A DNA stretch of 64,000 nucleotides from Shouchella xiaoxiensis (GTDB lineage Bacteria > Bacillota > Bacilli > Bacillales > Bacillaceae_D), in NCBI RefSeq assembly GCF_016907895.1, contig NZ_JAFBCV010000003.1, positions 186,001-250,000 of the forward strand. Reading direction: 5' to 3'. A program made the translations under genes and the position numbers. The notes beneath the pieces were generated by a model, which did no database searches, was not told the DNA's origin, and saw only the letters and a program-made list of their open reading frames with translations. Positions 26,996-37,923 of this stretch are shown here, in pieces (the stretch's first letter is position 1; every line of letters begins with the position of its first letter).

Positions 26996-29161
26996 TTGTC
27001 AGCAAATAAACCCAAAATATCAGCCACCCGTACATGGTGGCGAAAAATTAAACAACAACCTTATATAAGAGCAGTGATTCTCTCTGTCATTGCTCTGTTT
27101 ATGTATGGATTGATGCTTGACAATGTTATACCTGAACAACTAACCGTTAACCTGTCTGAACCTGCTGAAAGAGATATTCGTGCACCAATTACGGTGGAAG
27201 ACCGTGCAGCAACATTACAGAGGCAAGAAGAAGCCGTTAATAGCATCGAATCACAAACGAAGCACAATACAAGTTATGAAGAAGATCGTGTTCAACAAGT
27301 TAATGATATCTTTAGCGTAATTGATCAAGCTCGAAGTGGTAATGACTCTTCAGACGAAGAAAATGAAGAAGATGTGTTGTCGATTGACGAAAAAATAGAA
27401 TTGGTACGAGAAGATTACTCTGCGACTACAAATGCTGACCTATCTGACGAATCGATTGAAGCTCTTTTGAATGCTTCTGATTTTCAATTTCAGTCAGGAT
27501 TGGATACAGCAATAAATTCTGTTCACGAAGCAATGAGTCAACAAATTCGAGTAGGGCAGCTTCAAGATGCAAAACGTGAAGCACGAGAACAGGTTGAAGA
27601 GGTTAGCTCATTAGCACAGGATGTACGAAATGCGGTTATCGATATTATTGATTTAGCCATTGTATTTAATGTAACCATTGACCCTGATGCAACTCAACGT
27701 TTGAAGCAAGAAGCGGCGGACTCAGTAGAGCCAGTTTTAATACGTGAAGGAGAACTTATTGTTAAAGCAGGGGAAATTGTAACTCACCAAATGTATGAGC
27801 AATTGCGATTGGTTGGATTGTTAGACGATACTGCAATTGTCTACCCGTACATTGGATTAGCCTTATTTGTGGCGTTGTTAACCGGTATGCTAAGCTACTT
27901 TTTAAATGACTCGAATACTACTGTTGCCACGAATAATTCGCATTTATTAATGTTTTCAATCGTATTTATGGTTATCTTAATACTTATGAAGTTGTACAGT
28001 TATTTAGAAGGGATGTTAAATATACCTGGAATTGGCTATGCAGTTCCGGCTGCAGCTGGTGCCATGCTACTAACTTTATTACTCCAACCGAAAATTGCGA
28101 TTGTAACTAGTTTTTTATTTGCAGTAATTGGATCTGTTTTTTATAGTTATGATTCATCAAGTATCTTCACATTTACGTATGGATTTTATATTTTGGTGAG
28201 TTGCTTAACAGCCATTTACTTCTTAAACAGCACAAATAAAGCAACAAGAATTTTGCGAGCCGGTTTTTATGTAACGTGTGCAAATGTGTTAGCGGTGTTA
28301 GCACTGTTGTTAATGAAAAGCATTCAGTTAAACGGTGTTGAGCTAGGTTGGCATTTCACAGCTGCATTTCTATCAGCATTCATAGCGTCAGTATTGACAA
28401 TCGGCTTGTTACCTTTTATTGAAACAGGCTTTGGTGTTCTATCAGTGACCCGATTAATTGAATTGTCTAATCCAAACCACCCTTTATTACGAAAGATTTT
28501 GACTGAAGCACCCGGTACATATCACCATAGTGTTGTTGTTGGAAATTTAGCAGAAGCAGCTTGTGAAGTTCTTGGTGAGAATGGACTGCTTGCACGAGTT
28601 GGTTCGTATTATCATGATTTAGGAAAAACAAGGAGACCTCATTTTTTCATAGAAAATCAAATGCGCGGAGAAAATCCTCATGATAAGATTTCTCCTCAGT
28701 TAAGTAAAACGATTATTATTTCCCATCCACAAGATGGCGGCGACCTTTTGAGACAGCATAAAATGCCTAAAGAAATTGTTGATATTGCGGAACAACATCA
28801 CGGGACTAGTCTGCTAAAGTTTTTTTATCATAAAGCAAATCAACATAGTGAACAAGATTTACCAGAATCACATTTTCGTTATCCGGGTCCGAAACCACAA
28901 ACTAAAGTAACATCAATCATTTCGATCGCGGATAGTGTGGAAGCGGCCGTTCGCTCCATGCAAAAGCCGACGCCTGATAAAATTGCCACTCTGGTTGATA
29001 AAATTATTAAGGATAAGCTAGAGGATGGGCAGTTTGATGAATCTGATTTAACGTTAAGAGAATTGAATGAAATAAAACTTTCTATGTGTGAAACTTTAAA
29101 TGGAACGTTTCACCAGCGAATCGAATACCCAGAAGAAGTGACTAAGGGAGACAAACGATGA
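26996..29161 (+). CDS. pgpH: Cyclic-di-AMP phosphodiesterase PgpH (7TM-HD)
   Basis: PgpH hydrolyses c-di-AMP, the second messenger for potassium and wall homeostasis. The 721-residue protein has one N-terminal membrane segment, a large extracellular 7TMR-HDED domain (about 60-280), seven membrane segments (about 285-490) and a cytosolic HD domain with YHHSVVVGNLAEAA, YYHDLGKTRRPHFF and IISHPQDGG. It is yqfF in B. subtilis. The start is TTG 26996 after AGGTGAGGTGA. The stop overlaps the ybeY start by 4 bp (ATGA). Confidence 0.95.
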   Translation: MSANKPKISATRTWWRKIKQQPYIRAVILSVIALFMYGLMLDNVIPEQLTVNLSEPAERDIRAPITVEDRAATLQRQEEAVNSIESQTKHNTSYEEDRVQQVNDIFSVIDQARSGNDSSDEENEEDVLSIDEKIELVREDYSATTNADLSDESIEALLNASDFQFQSGLDTAINSVHEAMSQQIRVGQLQDAKREAREQVEEVSSLAQDVRNAVIDIIDLAIVFNVTIDPDATQRLKQEAADSVEPVLIREGELIVKAGEIVTHQMYEQLRLVGLLDDTAIVYPYIGLALFVALLTGMLSYFLNDSNTTVATNNSHLLMFSIVFMVILILMKLYSYLEGMLNIPGIGYAVPAAAGAMLLTLLLQPKIAIVTSFLFAVIGSVFYSYDSSSIFTFTYGFYILVSCLTAIYFLNSTNKATRILRAGFYVTCANVLAVLALLLMKSIQLNGVELGWHFTAAFLSAFIASVLTIGLLPFIETGFGVLSVTRLIELSNPNHPLLRKILTEAPGTYHHSVVVGNLAEAACEVLGENGLLARVGSYYHDLGKTRRPHFFIENQMRGENPHDKISPQLSKTIIISHPQDGGDLLRQHKMPKEIVDIAEQHHGTSLLKFFYHKANQHSEQDLPESHFRYPGPKPQTKVTSIISIADSVEAAVRSMQKPTPDKIATLVDKIIKDKLEDGQFDESDLTLRELNEIKLSMCETLNGTFHQRIEYPEEVTKGDKR

Positions 29162-29605
29162 TTGAAGTAGACTTAATTGATGAAACAAATACTTTGTCTA
29201 AAGAACAACTAACAATTGTTCAACATCTGATTGAACATGCATATAAAGTAGAAAGGTTAACGCGTGTCAGTGAACTTTCCGTTACGTTTGTTGATGAAAA
29301 GACCATCCACGAGTTAAACCGTGAACATCGTAATATCGATCGTTCTACAGATGTGTTATCATTTGCTCTGAATGACGGCGAGGAAGACGTAGCTTTTCAT
29401 GACGATCAAATGCCAGATTTATTAGGTGACATTGTCATTTCTGTGAAACATATTCATGATCAAGCAAAGGACTATGGTCATTCTTTTGAACGTGAATTAG
29501 GCTTTTTGACCATACACGGCTTTTTGCATTTACTAGGTTATGATCATCAGGATGAAGAAGAAGAAAGGCAGATGTTTACTAAACAAGAGGAGATTTTAGA
29601 ATCCT

Positions 29606-29631
<26 letters not shown>
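29158..29631 (+). CDS. ybeY: Endoribonuclease YbeY, rRNA maturation factor
   Basis: YbeY is a zinc-dependent RNase needed for 16S rRNA 3' end maturation and ribosome quality control. The 157-residue protein carries the metal motif HGFLHLLGYDHQDEEEE (HxxxHxxGxDH) near residue 122 and the conserved NREHRNIDRSTDVLSF segment. The start overlaps the pgpH stop by 4 bp, and the stop lies inside dgkA, so translation of the group is coupled. Confidence 0.96.
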
Positions 29632-31309
<1,678 letters not shown>

Positions 31310-31311
31310 TC

Positions 31312-31354
31312 AAAAAACAATGGATCAAACTGGGCGTTTGACCATTGTTTTTTT
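31312..31354 (+). terminator. Terminator after era
   Basis: The stem AACAATGG+TCAAAC with GTTTGA+CCATTGTT (one bulged A) is followed by T7. Confidence 0.88.
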
Positions 31355-31499
31355 GTTGTAACTGACTTATGATTTAAAAAAGGAATTTTGGAGAAAAAAC
31401 AAATGTCAAGCTCAATTAATTAGCAATATTTCCATCGGATGAACGTTCGTTCTTTAGGTCATGATACATCATAAGAAATAGAGAAGGGTGGCGAATAAA

Positions 31500-31643
31500 T
31501 TGCTTGTTCTATCTTGGAAAGTGTTTTCACAAACTGGAAATATTGAAACGTATCTGCTTCATAAGGAATTGGAGCGAGACAATGATTCTGAGGAATTAGA
31601 AGCTATCCAATTTGATGAACGAACGGATCAAACGCTAACTTAA
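31500..31643 (+). CDS. yqzL: YqzL family small protein
   Basis: This is a 47-residue protein starting (TTG) MLVLSWKVFSQTGNIETYLL, with an acidic C-terminal half. The W-x-x-F-x-x-TGN-x-x-xYLLxKELE pattern matches YqzL, which lies between era and recO in B. subtilis. AGAAGGGTGG precedes the start. It is too short for most length cut-offs. The function is unknown. recO starts 29 bp later. Confidence 0.85.
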   Translation: MLVLSWKVFSQTGNIETYLLHKELERDNDSEELEAIQFDERTDQTLT

Positions 31644-31672
31644 TTAGTTGATGCAGACAATAAGGATGAAGT

Positions 31673-32458
31673 ATGCTAAAAAAACAAGAAGCAATTGTCC
31701 TTAAAACAATTGACTATGGAGAAACGAACAAAATTGTAACTTTATTTACGAGAGATCAAGGAAAGATAGCTGTTTTAGCAAAAGGTGCAAAAAAACCAAA
31801 CAGTCAATACAGAGCAGTTACCCAACCGTTTGTTGTAGCACAATTTTTATTTTATCAAGGCAGTGGACTACCGTCGTTAAGTCAAGGAGAAACGATTTAT
31901 ACGTTTAAAGAAATTCAGCTAGATATCGTAAAAACGGCTTACGCTTCTTATATTGTTGAATTGGTGGATAAACTGACTGAAGAAAAAAAATCTTATTTTT
32001 TGGTTTATGACTGGCTTGTTTTAGCGATGCATCAACTAAATAACGGGCAAGATCCTGAAATGATTGCTCGAATATTTGATTTAAAAATGCTAGGGATTGC
32101 AGGAGCAAAACCGCAGCTTGACTGTTGTGCCTCATGTGGATCACAGGAGCGTGATCCGGTAGCATTCTCTGTAACCTATGCAGGTTTTCTATGTAATCTT
32201 TGTCGAATAAAAGATGAGAGGGCGTTCCCGTTGACGCTCTCTGTGGCCAAACTCATACGAGCTCTCTATTATTTAGATTTTAATAAATTTGGTACGATTA
32301 CGGTAAAAGATGCAACTAAACAGCAGTTAAATCATATGTTGACATTCTATTACGATGAATATGTTGGTATCCAACTTAAGTCAAAACGCTTTTTAAAACA
32401 ATTGATGAAAATGGACCAGAATTTATTTAAGCTTGACAATGATACACTAGAGCAATAA
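31673..32458 (+). CDS. recO: DNA repair protein RecO
   Basis: RecO loads RecA onto SSB-coated DNA with RecR, in recombinational repair. The 261-residue protein has an N-terminal OB fold (LKTIDYGETNKIVTLFTRDQGKIAVLAKGAKK), a helical middle, and a four-cysteine zinc site (CCASCGS and CNLC, near residues 150-180). The start is ATG 31673 after GGATGAAG. The glyQ promoter lies inside its 3' end. Confidence 0.95.
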   Translation: MLKKQEAIVLKTIDYGETNKIVTLFTRDQGKIAVLAKGAKKPNSQYRAVTQPFVVAQFLFYQGSGLPSLSQGETIYTFKEIQLDIVKTAYASYIVELVDKLTEEKKSYFLVYDWLVLAMHQLNNGQDPEMIARIFDLKMLGIAGAKPQLDCCASCGSQERDPVAFSVTYAGFLCNLCRIKDERAFPLTLSVAKLIRALYYLDFNKFGTITVKDATKQQLNHMLTFYYDEYVGIQLKSKRFLKQLMKMDQNLFKLDNDTLEQ

Positions 32459-32461
32459 AAT
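32433..32461 (+). promoter_or_regulatory. SigA promoter of the glyQS T-box transcript
   Basis: TTGACA, a 17-bp spacer and TAAAAT, located in the last codons of recO. The transcript would begin near 32468, ahead of the T-box. Confidence 0.85.
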
Positions 32462-32494
32462 TAGCTAATATGACTATGCTAATATATGTGTTGA

Positions 32495-32692
32495 CGGAAG
32501 AGTAAACAATTACACGATTGTTTTAAGCGACTCTAGGGTGGTGTGAGCTAGAGATACAATCAATTGTTTATGGCGCTTCTTGAGCATTTTAAGGAAAAGC
32601 GATTAAGCAGTTGACATGCTTAATAAGTAGGGTGGAACCGCGGGTTACTCTCGTCCCTACGCCATTGAGGCGTAGAGGCGAGAGTTTTTTGT
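32495..32692 (+). promoter_or_regulatory. Glycine T-box riboswitch
   Basis: This leader senses uncharged tRNA-Gly. Stem I starts near 32495 (GAAGAGTAA with ACAATT pairing to AATTGT); the specifier loop contains GGC at 32572-32574, a Gly codon. The T-box sequence AGGGTGGAACCGCG lies at 32629-32642. The terminator stem CTCTCG...CGAGAG with T6 is at 32648-32692. Uncharged tRNA-Gly should stabilise the antiterminator and allow glyQS expression. Confidence 0.95.
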
Positions 32693-32720
32693 TGTCTACT
32701 CACAAACAGGAGGTAAGCAA

Positions 32721-33611
32721 ATGAATGTACAAACAATGATTTTAACGCTCCAATCTTTTTGGTCAGATCAAAAATGCATTATTTTAAATGCGTATGATAC
32801 GGAAAAAGGAGCAGGGACAATGAGTCCTCATACGCTGTTACGCACAATTGGGCCTGAGCCTTGGAATGTTGCTTACGTAGAACCTTCAAGACGACCAGCG
32901 GATGGTCGTTATGGAGAAAATCCAAATCGACTATATCAGCATCATCAATTTCAAGTCATTATGAAACCATCACCAAATAATATTCAAGAATTGTATCTTG
33001 ATAGCCTTCGTGCTTTAGGAATTGATCCCTTGAAACATGATATTCGTTTCGTAGAGGACAATTGGGAAAATCCAACGCTTGGTTGTGCTGGCCTAGGTTG
33101 GGAAGTTTGGCTTGATGGGATGGAGATTACTCAATTTACTTATTTTCAACAAGTCGGAGGTATGGAAGCCAATCCCGTTTCAGCCGAAATTACCTATGGT
33201 TTAGAGCGACTAGCGACGTACATTCAAGGCAAAGAAAATGTATTTGATTTAGAGTGGGTTGAAGGTTTTACGTATGGAGATATATTTCTACAGCCAGAGT
33301 TTGAACATTCTACGTATACATTTGAAGTATCAGATACTGATATGTTGTTCTCTTTATTTGCCACATATGAGAAAGAAGCTGGGAGAGCGCTTGAAAAACA
33401 ACTTGTATTTCCTGCATACGATTATATATTAAAGTGTTCGCATACGTTTAATTTACTGGATGCAAGAGGTGCGATTTCAGTTACAGAACGCACTGGTTAT
33501 ATTGGACGGGTCCGTACATTAGCTAGAAAAGCTGCCAAACACTATTACGAAGCGCGTGAAAAATTAGGTTTTCCGATGTTAAAAAAGGAGGTACAGTCAA
33601 ATGACAACTAA
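32721..33611 (+). CDS. glyQ: Glycyl-tRNA synthetase alpha subunit
   Basis: This is the catalytic subunit of the alpha2beta2 glycyl-tRNA synthetase. The 296-residue class II protein begins [20 protein letters not shown], with [30 protein letters not shown] (motif 2 region) and [11 protein letters not shown] (motif 3). AGGAGG precedes ATG 32721. It is under T-box control. The stop overlaps the glyS start by 11 bp. Confidence 0.98.
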   Translation: MNVQTMILTLQSFWSDQKCIILNAYDTEKGAGTMSPHTLLRTIGPEPWNVAYVEPSRRPADGRYGENPNRLYQHHQFQVIMKPSPNNIQELYLDSLRALGIDPLKHDIRFVEDNWENPTLGCAGLGWEVWLDGMEITQFTYFQQVGGMEANPVSAEITYGLERLATYIQGKENVFDLEWVEGFTYGDIFLQPEFEHSTYTFEVSDTDMLFSLFATYEKEAGRALEKQLVFPAYDYILKCSHTFNLLDARGAISVTERTGYIGRVRTLARKAAKHYYEAREKLGFPMLKKEVQSNDN

Positions 33612-35685
33612 ACCTTTCTTACTTGAAATTGGGCTTGAGGAACTTCCTGCAAGATTCGTTACACCAGCAATTGAGCAGCTCGAAGAAAAAATGACGATGT
33701 GGTTGAAAGAAAACGGTTTAGCTTATCAGTCGATTCATACGTACTCAACTCCTCGTCGACTAGCATTACTTATAAAAGGGCTGGCTGATAAACAAGCGGA
33801 CGTAACAGGTGAAGCAAAAGGTCCTGCAAAGAAAATTGCACTTGATGAACAAGGGAACTGGACGAAAGCAGCGATTGGTTTTGCGCGAGGTCAAAAAGTA
33901 GAGTTGGATCAGTTAAAGCTAAAAGAATTAAACGGAACAGAATATGTTTTTGCAGAAACGTTTGTTAAAGGAGAGACAACAGTTGCTTTGCTTCCGCAAT
34001 TAGAGCAACTTATTCGTCAGCTGACTTTTGCGAAGAAAATGAGATGGAATTCGTATGATTTGCGTTTTGCTCGCCCAATTCGCTGGTTGGTAGCAATCTA
34101 TGACAAGGACGTTGTGCCTTTTTCAATTACAGAAGTGTCTACAAGTGATCAAACAAGAGGCCATCGTTTTTTAGGTGAAGCAATAACAGTCACAAATCCG
34201 CTTGATTATGAAAAACTGCTTTTAGAACAATATGTCATCGTGGATGCAGGCAAACGAAAAGAAGCAATTGTGAACCAAATTAAAGATATTGAACGGGATA
34301 ATCAGTGGGTCATTCCAATAGAAGACCAGTTGCTTGAAGAAGTAACAAATTTAGTTGAATACCCAACTGCTTTGTCTGGATCATTTGAAACGAAATATTT
34401 GCAACTACCAAAAGAAGTCTTGATTACAACCATGCGTGAACATCAACGTTATTTCCCAGTTGAAACGAAAGAAGGCGAGCTACAAGCCTATTTTGTAACG
34501 GTTCGAAACGGAAATGAAGCAAATATTGATACGGTCTCAAAAGGAAATGAAAAAGTCTTAAGAGGTCGGTTAGCTGACGCGGCATTCTTCTATAGTGAAG
34601 ATCAAAAGGCCAATCTCTCTGAGTTAAACAAAAAACTCGATGCAATTGTCTTTCATGAATCGATTGGAACAACGGGAGAGAAAGTCATTCGTACAAAAGA
34701 ATTAGCTACTTGGTTAGCAAGCCAGGTAAGTGATGATGAAGCCTTAAAACAAACAGTTGAACGTGCGGCTTCTTTTGCAAAGTTTGATCTCGTAACGCAT
34801 ATGGTTGGCGAGTTCCCTGAATTACAAGGACGAATGGGGCAAGACTACGCTGAAAAAGCGGGCGAGTCTAAGGAAGTTGCTCGAGCTATTTATGAACAAT
34901 ATTTACCGAGATTTGCTAAAGACCGTACGCCCGACTCTATATCTGGAGCAATTTTATCAATTGCTGATAAATTAGATACAGTAGTCGCCTGTTTTGCAAT
35001 AGGTTTAATTCCAACTGGTTCTCAAGATCCTTACGCGCTACGTCGTCAAGCAACTGGAATTATTCAAGTTTTATTAGATAAAAATGTTAACTTAACGCTA
35101 GAGGAGTTAATAGAGTTTAGTCTGGACCTTATAAGCAAAAAAGGATTTATGACGGCTGATGTCGAATCTACGAAGGAAGAACTCATACGGTTTTTTACAG
35201 GCCGTTTGAAATTCTTAATGACGGACCTTGGCTACCGCTATGATGTAGTTGATGCTGTCCTTGCATCACCGCTCGTAGATACACATTCCATGTTTGCAAA
35301 AGCCGCAGAATTAAATGATCAAATTAATACAGGGAACTTTAAAGGAGTCACAGAATCTCTAAGTCGTGTGACTAATCTCGCTAAAAAAGCTGAAACAAGC
35401 ACCGTAGTATCTGAAGAATGGTTTGAAAATGATGCGGAAGCAAAGCTGTTGTCAACCACCGTCAAGGTCGAATTAGGCTTGGCAAAGGCATGGGCGGAAA
35501 AAGACGCAGCTAAAGCATATGAACTATTAGCGTCATGCCGTCCTGTTATTGATACTTTCTTTGAAGAAACGATGGTTATGACAGACGATGAAATGGTTCG
35601 AAATAATCGTTTGGCGCTATTGAGAAGGTTGGCAGTTTCAATTCAGTCTTATGCAGACTTCCAACAAATTGTGTTTGCGTCGTAA
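33601..35685 (+). CDS. glyS: Glycyl-tRNA synthetase beta subunit
   Basis: The beta subunit binds tRNA and is needed for charging. The 694-residue protein begins with [14 protein letters not shown] and contains the HD-like region with [20 protein letters not shown] and [20 protein letters not shown]. An AAGGAGG site sits in the glyQ 3' end. It is followed by ccpN and yqfL with short gaps, so the glyQS T-box probably also affects those two genes. Confidence 0.98.
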   Translation: MTTKPFLLEIGLEELPARFVTPAIEQLEEKMTMWLKENGLAYQSIHTYSTPRRLALLIKGLADKQADVTGEAKGPAKKIALDEQGNWTKAAIGFARGQKVELDQLKLKELNGTEYVFAETFVKGETTVALLPQLEQLIRQLTFAKKMRWNSYDLRFARPIRWLVAIYDKDVVPFSITEVSTSDQTRGHRFLGEAITVTNPLDYEKLLLEQYVIVDAGKRKEAIVNQIKDIERDNQWVIPIEDQLLEEVTNLVEYPTALSGSFETKYLQLPKEVLITTMREHQRYFPVETKEGELQAYFVTVRNGNEANIDTVSKGNEKVLRGRLADAAFFYSEDQKANLSELNKKLDAIVFHESIGTTGEKVIRTKELATWLASQVSDDEALKQTVERAASFAKFDLVTHMVGEFPELQGRMGQDYAEKAGESKEVARAIYEQYLPRFAKDRTPDSISGAILSIADKLDTVVACFAIGLIPTGSQDPYALRRQATGIIQVLLDKNVNLTLEELIEFSLDLISKKGFMTADVESTKEELIRFFTGRLKFLMTDLGYRYDVVDAVLASPLVDTHSMFAKAAELNDQINTGNFKGVTESLSRVTNLAKKAETSTVVSEEWFENDAEAKLLSTTVKVELGLAKAWAEKDAAKAYELLASCRPVIDTFFEETMVMTDDEMVRNNRLALLRRLAVSIQSYADFQQIVFAS

Positions 35686-35706
35686 AAGAGGCCTGGCTAA
35701 AGAGAG

Positions 35707-36351
35707 GTGAGTCTAATCGAACTTTCAAAAAGGCAACATCTAATAATTGATATTGTGAAAGAAAATGGCCCCATAACAGGTGAACATATTGCTGAACACC
35801 TTTCTTTAACTAGGGCAACGCTTCGCCCAGACTTGGCCATTTTAACAATGGCTGGATTTTTAGATGCGCGTCCGCGCGTAGGGTATTTTTATACAGGTAA
35901 ATCAGATGCAACTGTTTTATCTGATGAAATCCAAAAAATTAAAGTACACCATTATCAATCAAGACCGATCCTTGTGGAGCAGTCCACCTCTGTGTATGAA
36001 GCAATTTGTACGATGTTTTTAGAGGACTGCGGTACATTGTTCATTGTTGATAAGCAGTCAACACTTGTCGGAGTAGTCTCTAGAAAAGACTTACTCCGTG
36101 CAAGCATGGGTGGGCAATCAATTGATACAGTCCCAGTAAGTATTATCATGACACGAATGCCGAATATAACGATGTGTGAAAAAGATGATTCAATTATTGA
36201 AGTTGCACAGAAGTTGATCTCAAGACAAATTGATGGTCTGCCAATAGTAAAAAAAGTCGAGAATGGGTCTGGATACGAAGTAATTGGAAGAATTACGAAA
36301 ACCAATATGACTTCACTGTTAGTCGACTTGTCTTCAAATGATATAAATTAA
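35707..36351 (+). CDS. ccpN: CcpN transcriptional repressor (HTH plus two CBS domains)
   Basis: CcpN (YqzB) represses gluconeogenic genes such as gapB and pckA under glycolytic conditions. The 214-residue protein has an N-terminal DeoR-like helix-turn-helix ([26 protein letters not shown]) and two CBS domains (about 80-205). GTG 35707 lies inside the best AGAGAGGTGA sequence, so the spacing is unusual; the MS-IEL-KRQ N-terminus still fits this start. yqfL, its usual partner, follows. Confidence 0.92.
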   Translation: MSLIELSKRQHLIIDIVKENGPITGEHIAEHLSLTRATLRPDLAILTMAGFLDARPRVGYFYTGKSDATVLSDEIQKIKVHHYQSRPILVEQSTSVYEAICTMFLEDCGTLFIVDKQSTLVGVVSRKDLLRASMGGQSIDTVPVSIIMTRMPNITMCEKDDSIIEVAQKLISRQIDGLPIVKKVENGSGYEVIGRITKTNMTSLLVDLSSNDIN

Positions 36352-36374
36352 TATTAAGGAACGGGGGAGTGTTT

Positions 36375-37190
36375 ATGACTGCTCAATCAGAACGGCTCGT
36401 TGTGTACATTGTGTCTGACTCTGTTGGTGAAACGGCTGAATTAGTTGTTAAAGCAGCTGTAAGTCAATTTAATGGATCAAATGTAGAATTGCGCCGCATT
36501 CCATACGTGGAAGATAAAGGGACAATACTTGAAGTTGTTCAAATTGCTAAAAAAGCAAAAGCGCTAATTGCTTTTACATTAGTCGTTCCTGAGATAAAAG
36601 AGTATCTTATTGAATGTGCTAATGAAGCAAATGTTGAAACAGTTGACATTATTGGTCCAGTGCTTGGGAAAATTAATCAGTTGACTAATGAAAAACCACG
36701 CTATGAACCTGGACTTATTTATCGATTAGATGAAGACTACTTTCGTAAAGTTGAAGCGATTGAATTCGCTGTTAAGTACGACGATGGCAGAGATCCTCGA
36801 GGAATTATTTTGGCGGATATCGTTTTAATTGGTGTATCAAGGACCTCAAAAACCCCTTTGTCACAATACTTAGCTCATAAACGTTTAAAAGTGGCGAATG
36901 TCCCATTAGTACCAGAAGTAGAGCCTCCCGAGGAATTGTTTAAAGTATCCTCAAAAAAATGCATCGGTTTAAAGATTAGCCCTGAAAAATTAAATAGTAT
37001 TCGAGCTGAACGACTTAAGGCATTAGGCTTAAAATCAGAAGCGAATTATGCAAATATTAATCGGATAAAAGAAGAGCTACAGTATGCCCAAGAAGTAATG
37101 GATCGCGTTAATTGTCCGGTAATTGATGTCTCAAATAAAGCGGTTGAGGAAACGGCTAACTTAATTTCCAATATGTTTCAGAATCATTAA
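36375..37190 (+). CDS. yqfL: Pyruvate, phosphate dikinase regulatory protein (PDRP family, YqfL)
   Basis: This is a 271-residue bifunctional kinase/Pi-phosphorylase of the DUF299 family, which controls pyruvate phosphate dikinase; in B. subtilis YqfL also modulates CcpN. The P-loop-like [17 protein letters not shown] (near residue 152) and the N-terminal [15 protein letters not shown] are typical. ATG 36375 follows GGGGGAG; GTG 36369 lies within that site. The ccpN-yqfL pair links carbon status to gluconeogenesis. Confidence 0.92.
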   Translation: MTAQSERLVVYIVSDSVGETAELVVKAAVSQFNGSNVELRRIPYVEDKGTILEVVQIAKKAKALIAFTLVVPEIKEYLIECANEANVETVDIIGPVLGKINQLTNEKPRYEPGLIYRLDEDYFRKVEAIEFAVKYDDGRDPRGIILADIVLIGVSRTSKTPLSQYLAHKRLKVANVPLVPEVEPPEELFKVSSKKCIGLKISPEKLNSIRAERLKALGLKSEANYANINRIKEELQYAQEVMDRVNCPVIDVSNKAVEETANLISNMFQNH

Positions 37191-37312
37191 GGATAAATGG
37201 AAACTGTTTACTGTTCAAAATAAGACTTATAAGATATAATTGCCTATTGGAGCATGTATATTATTTGTTTGACAGTTTTTAAGTATAAAAAGCACTGAGA
37301 ACAAATAAATTT

Positions 37313-37340
37313 AAAAAGTCAAGACTTTTTCTCGTTTTTT
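37313..37340 (+). terminator. Weak terminator-like hairpin after yqfL
   Basis: AAAAAGTC/GACTTTTT with a 2-base gap, then CTCG and T-rich sequence. The stem is AT-rich, so strength is uncertain. The rest of 37191-37430 is AT-rich with no gene. Confidence 0.4.
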
Positions 37341-37430
37341 TGGTAATGATAGAAATGAAGGCTGTAAATAAGTAGATGTTTCGACAAGTTCTTATTTTTT
37401 TCGTCAAGTTTGAAGGAGAACGAGTAAAGA

Positions 37431-37451
37431 ATGTTGAATAATAGCTTATGA
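37431..37451 (+). CDS. Possible 6-codon leader peptide coupled to yqxD
   Basis: ATG 37431 opens MLNNSL. AAGGAG lies 12 bases upstream, and its TGA overlaps the yqxD ATG (ATGA). yqxD has no ribosome binding site of its own near ATG 37448, so coupling would explain its translation. Unproven. Confidence 0.35.
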   Translation: MLNNSL

Positions 37452-37900
37452 GTTCAATGATTTATGTTGATGCTGATTCATGCCCAGTTAAGGAAGAAAT
37501 TATTTCTCTTTCTCGTAAATACAAAAAAGATATGGTCTTTGTTTTTTCTTATGCTCATAATATGAATTTGCCTGAAGATGTGAAAACAGCTGTAGTAGAC
37601 ACTGACAAAGAGGCTGCAGATTTATACTTATTGCAGCATGTTAAACGAGATGACATTTGTATTACACAAGACCATGCTCTAGCCTCCCTTCTTATTATAA
37701 AAGGAGTAAGTGCATTGTCCCCGAGAGGACACATTTTTACTGAGGAAGAAATGAATGGGCTGCTGCAGTCTCGTTATGCATCTCAAAAAGCAAGAAGGGC
37801 TGGAAAAAAAACAAAAGGGCCAACTAAGTTTACTGAAGAGGACCGTATTACATTTTATCGTGCGCTTGAAAACAAACTCGCGCAACAGGAATTTAGTTAG
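37448..37900 (+). CDS. yqxD: UPF0178 family protein YqxD
   Basis: This is a 150-residue protein of the YaiI/YqxD (UPF0178) family, a NYN/PIN-like fold with conserved acidic residues (YVDADSCPVKEEI; DKEAADLYLL; CITQDHALASLL). A nuclease activity has been proposed for the fold but is not shown. It lies directly before dnaG, as in B. subtilis. The start has no clear ribosome binding site; a 6-codon frame ends on it. Confidence 0.9.
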   Translation: MSSMIYVDADSCPVKEEIISLSRKYKKDMVFVFSYAHNMNLPEDVKTAVVDTDKEAADLYLLQHVKRDDICITQDHALASLLIIKGVSALSPRGHIFTEEEMNGLLQSRYASQKARRAGKKTKGPTKFTEEDRITFYRALENKLAQQEFS

Positions 37901-37923
37901 GAGAGTTGTGGTGATTCTTAATC

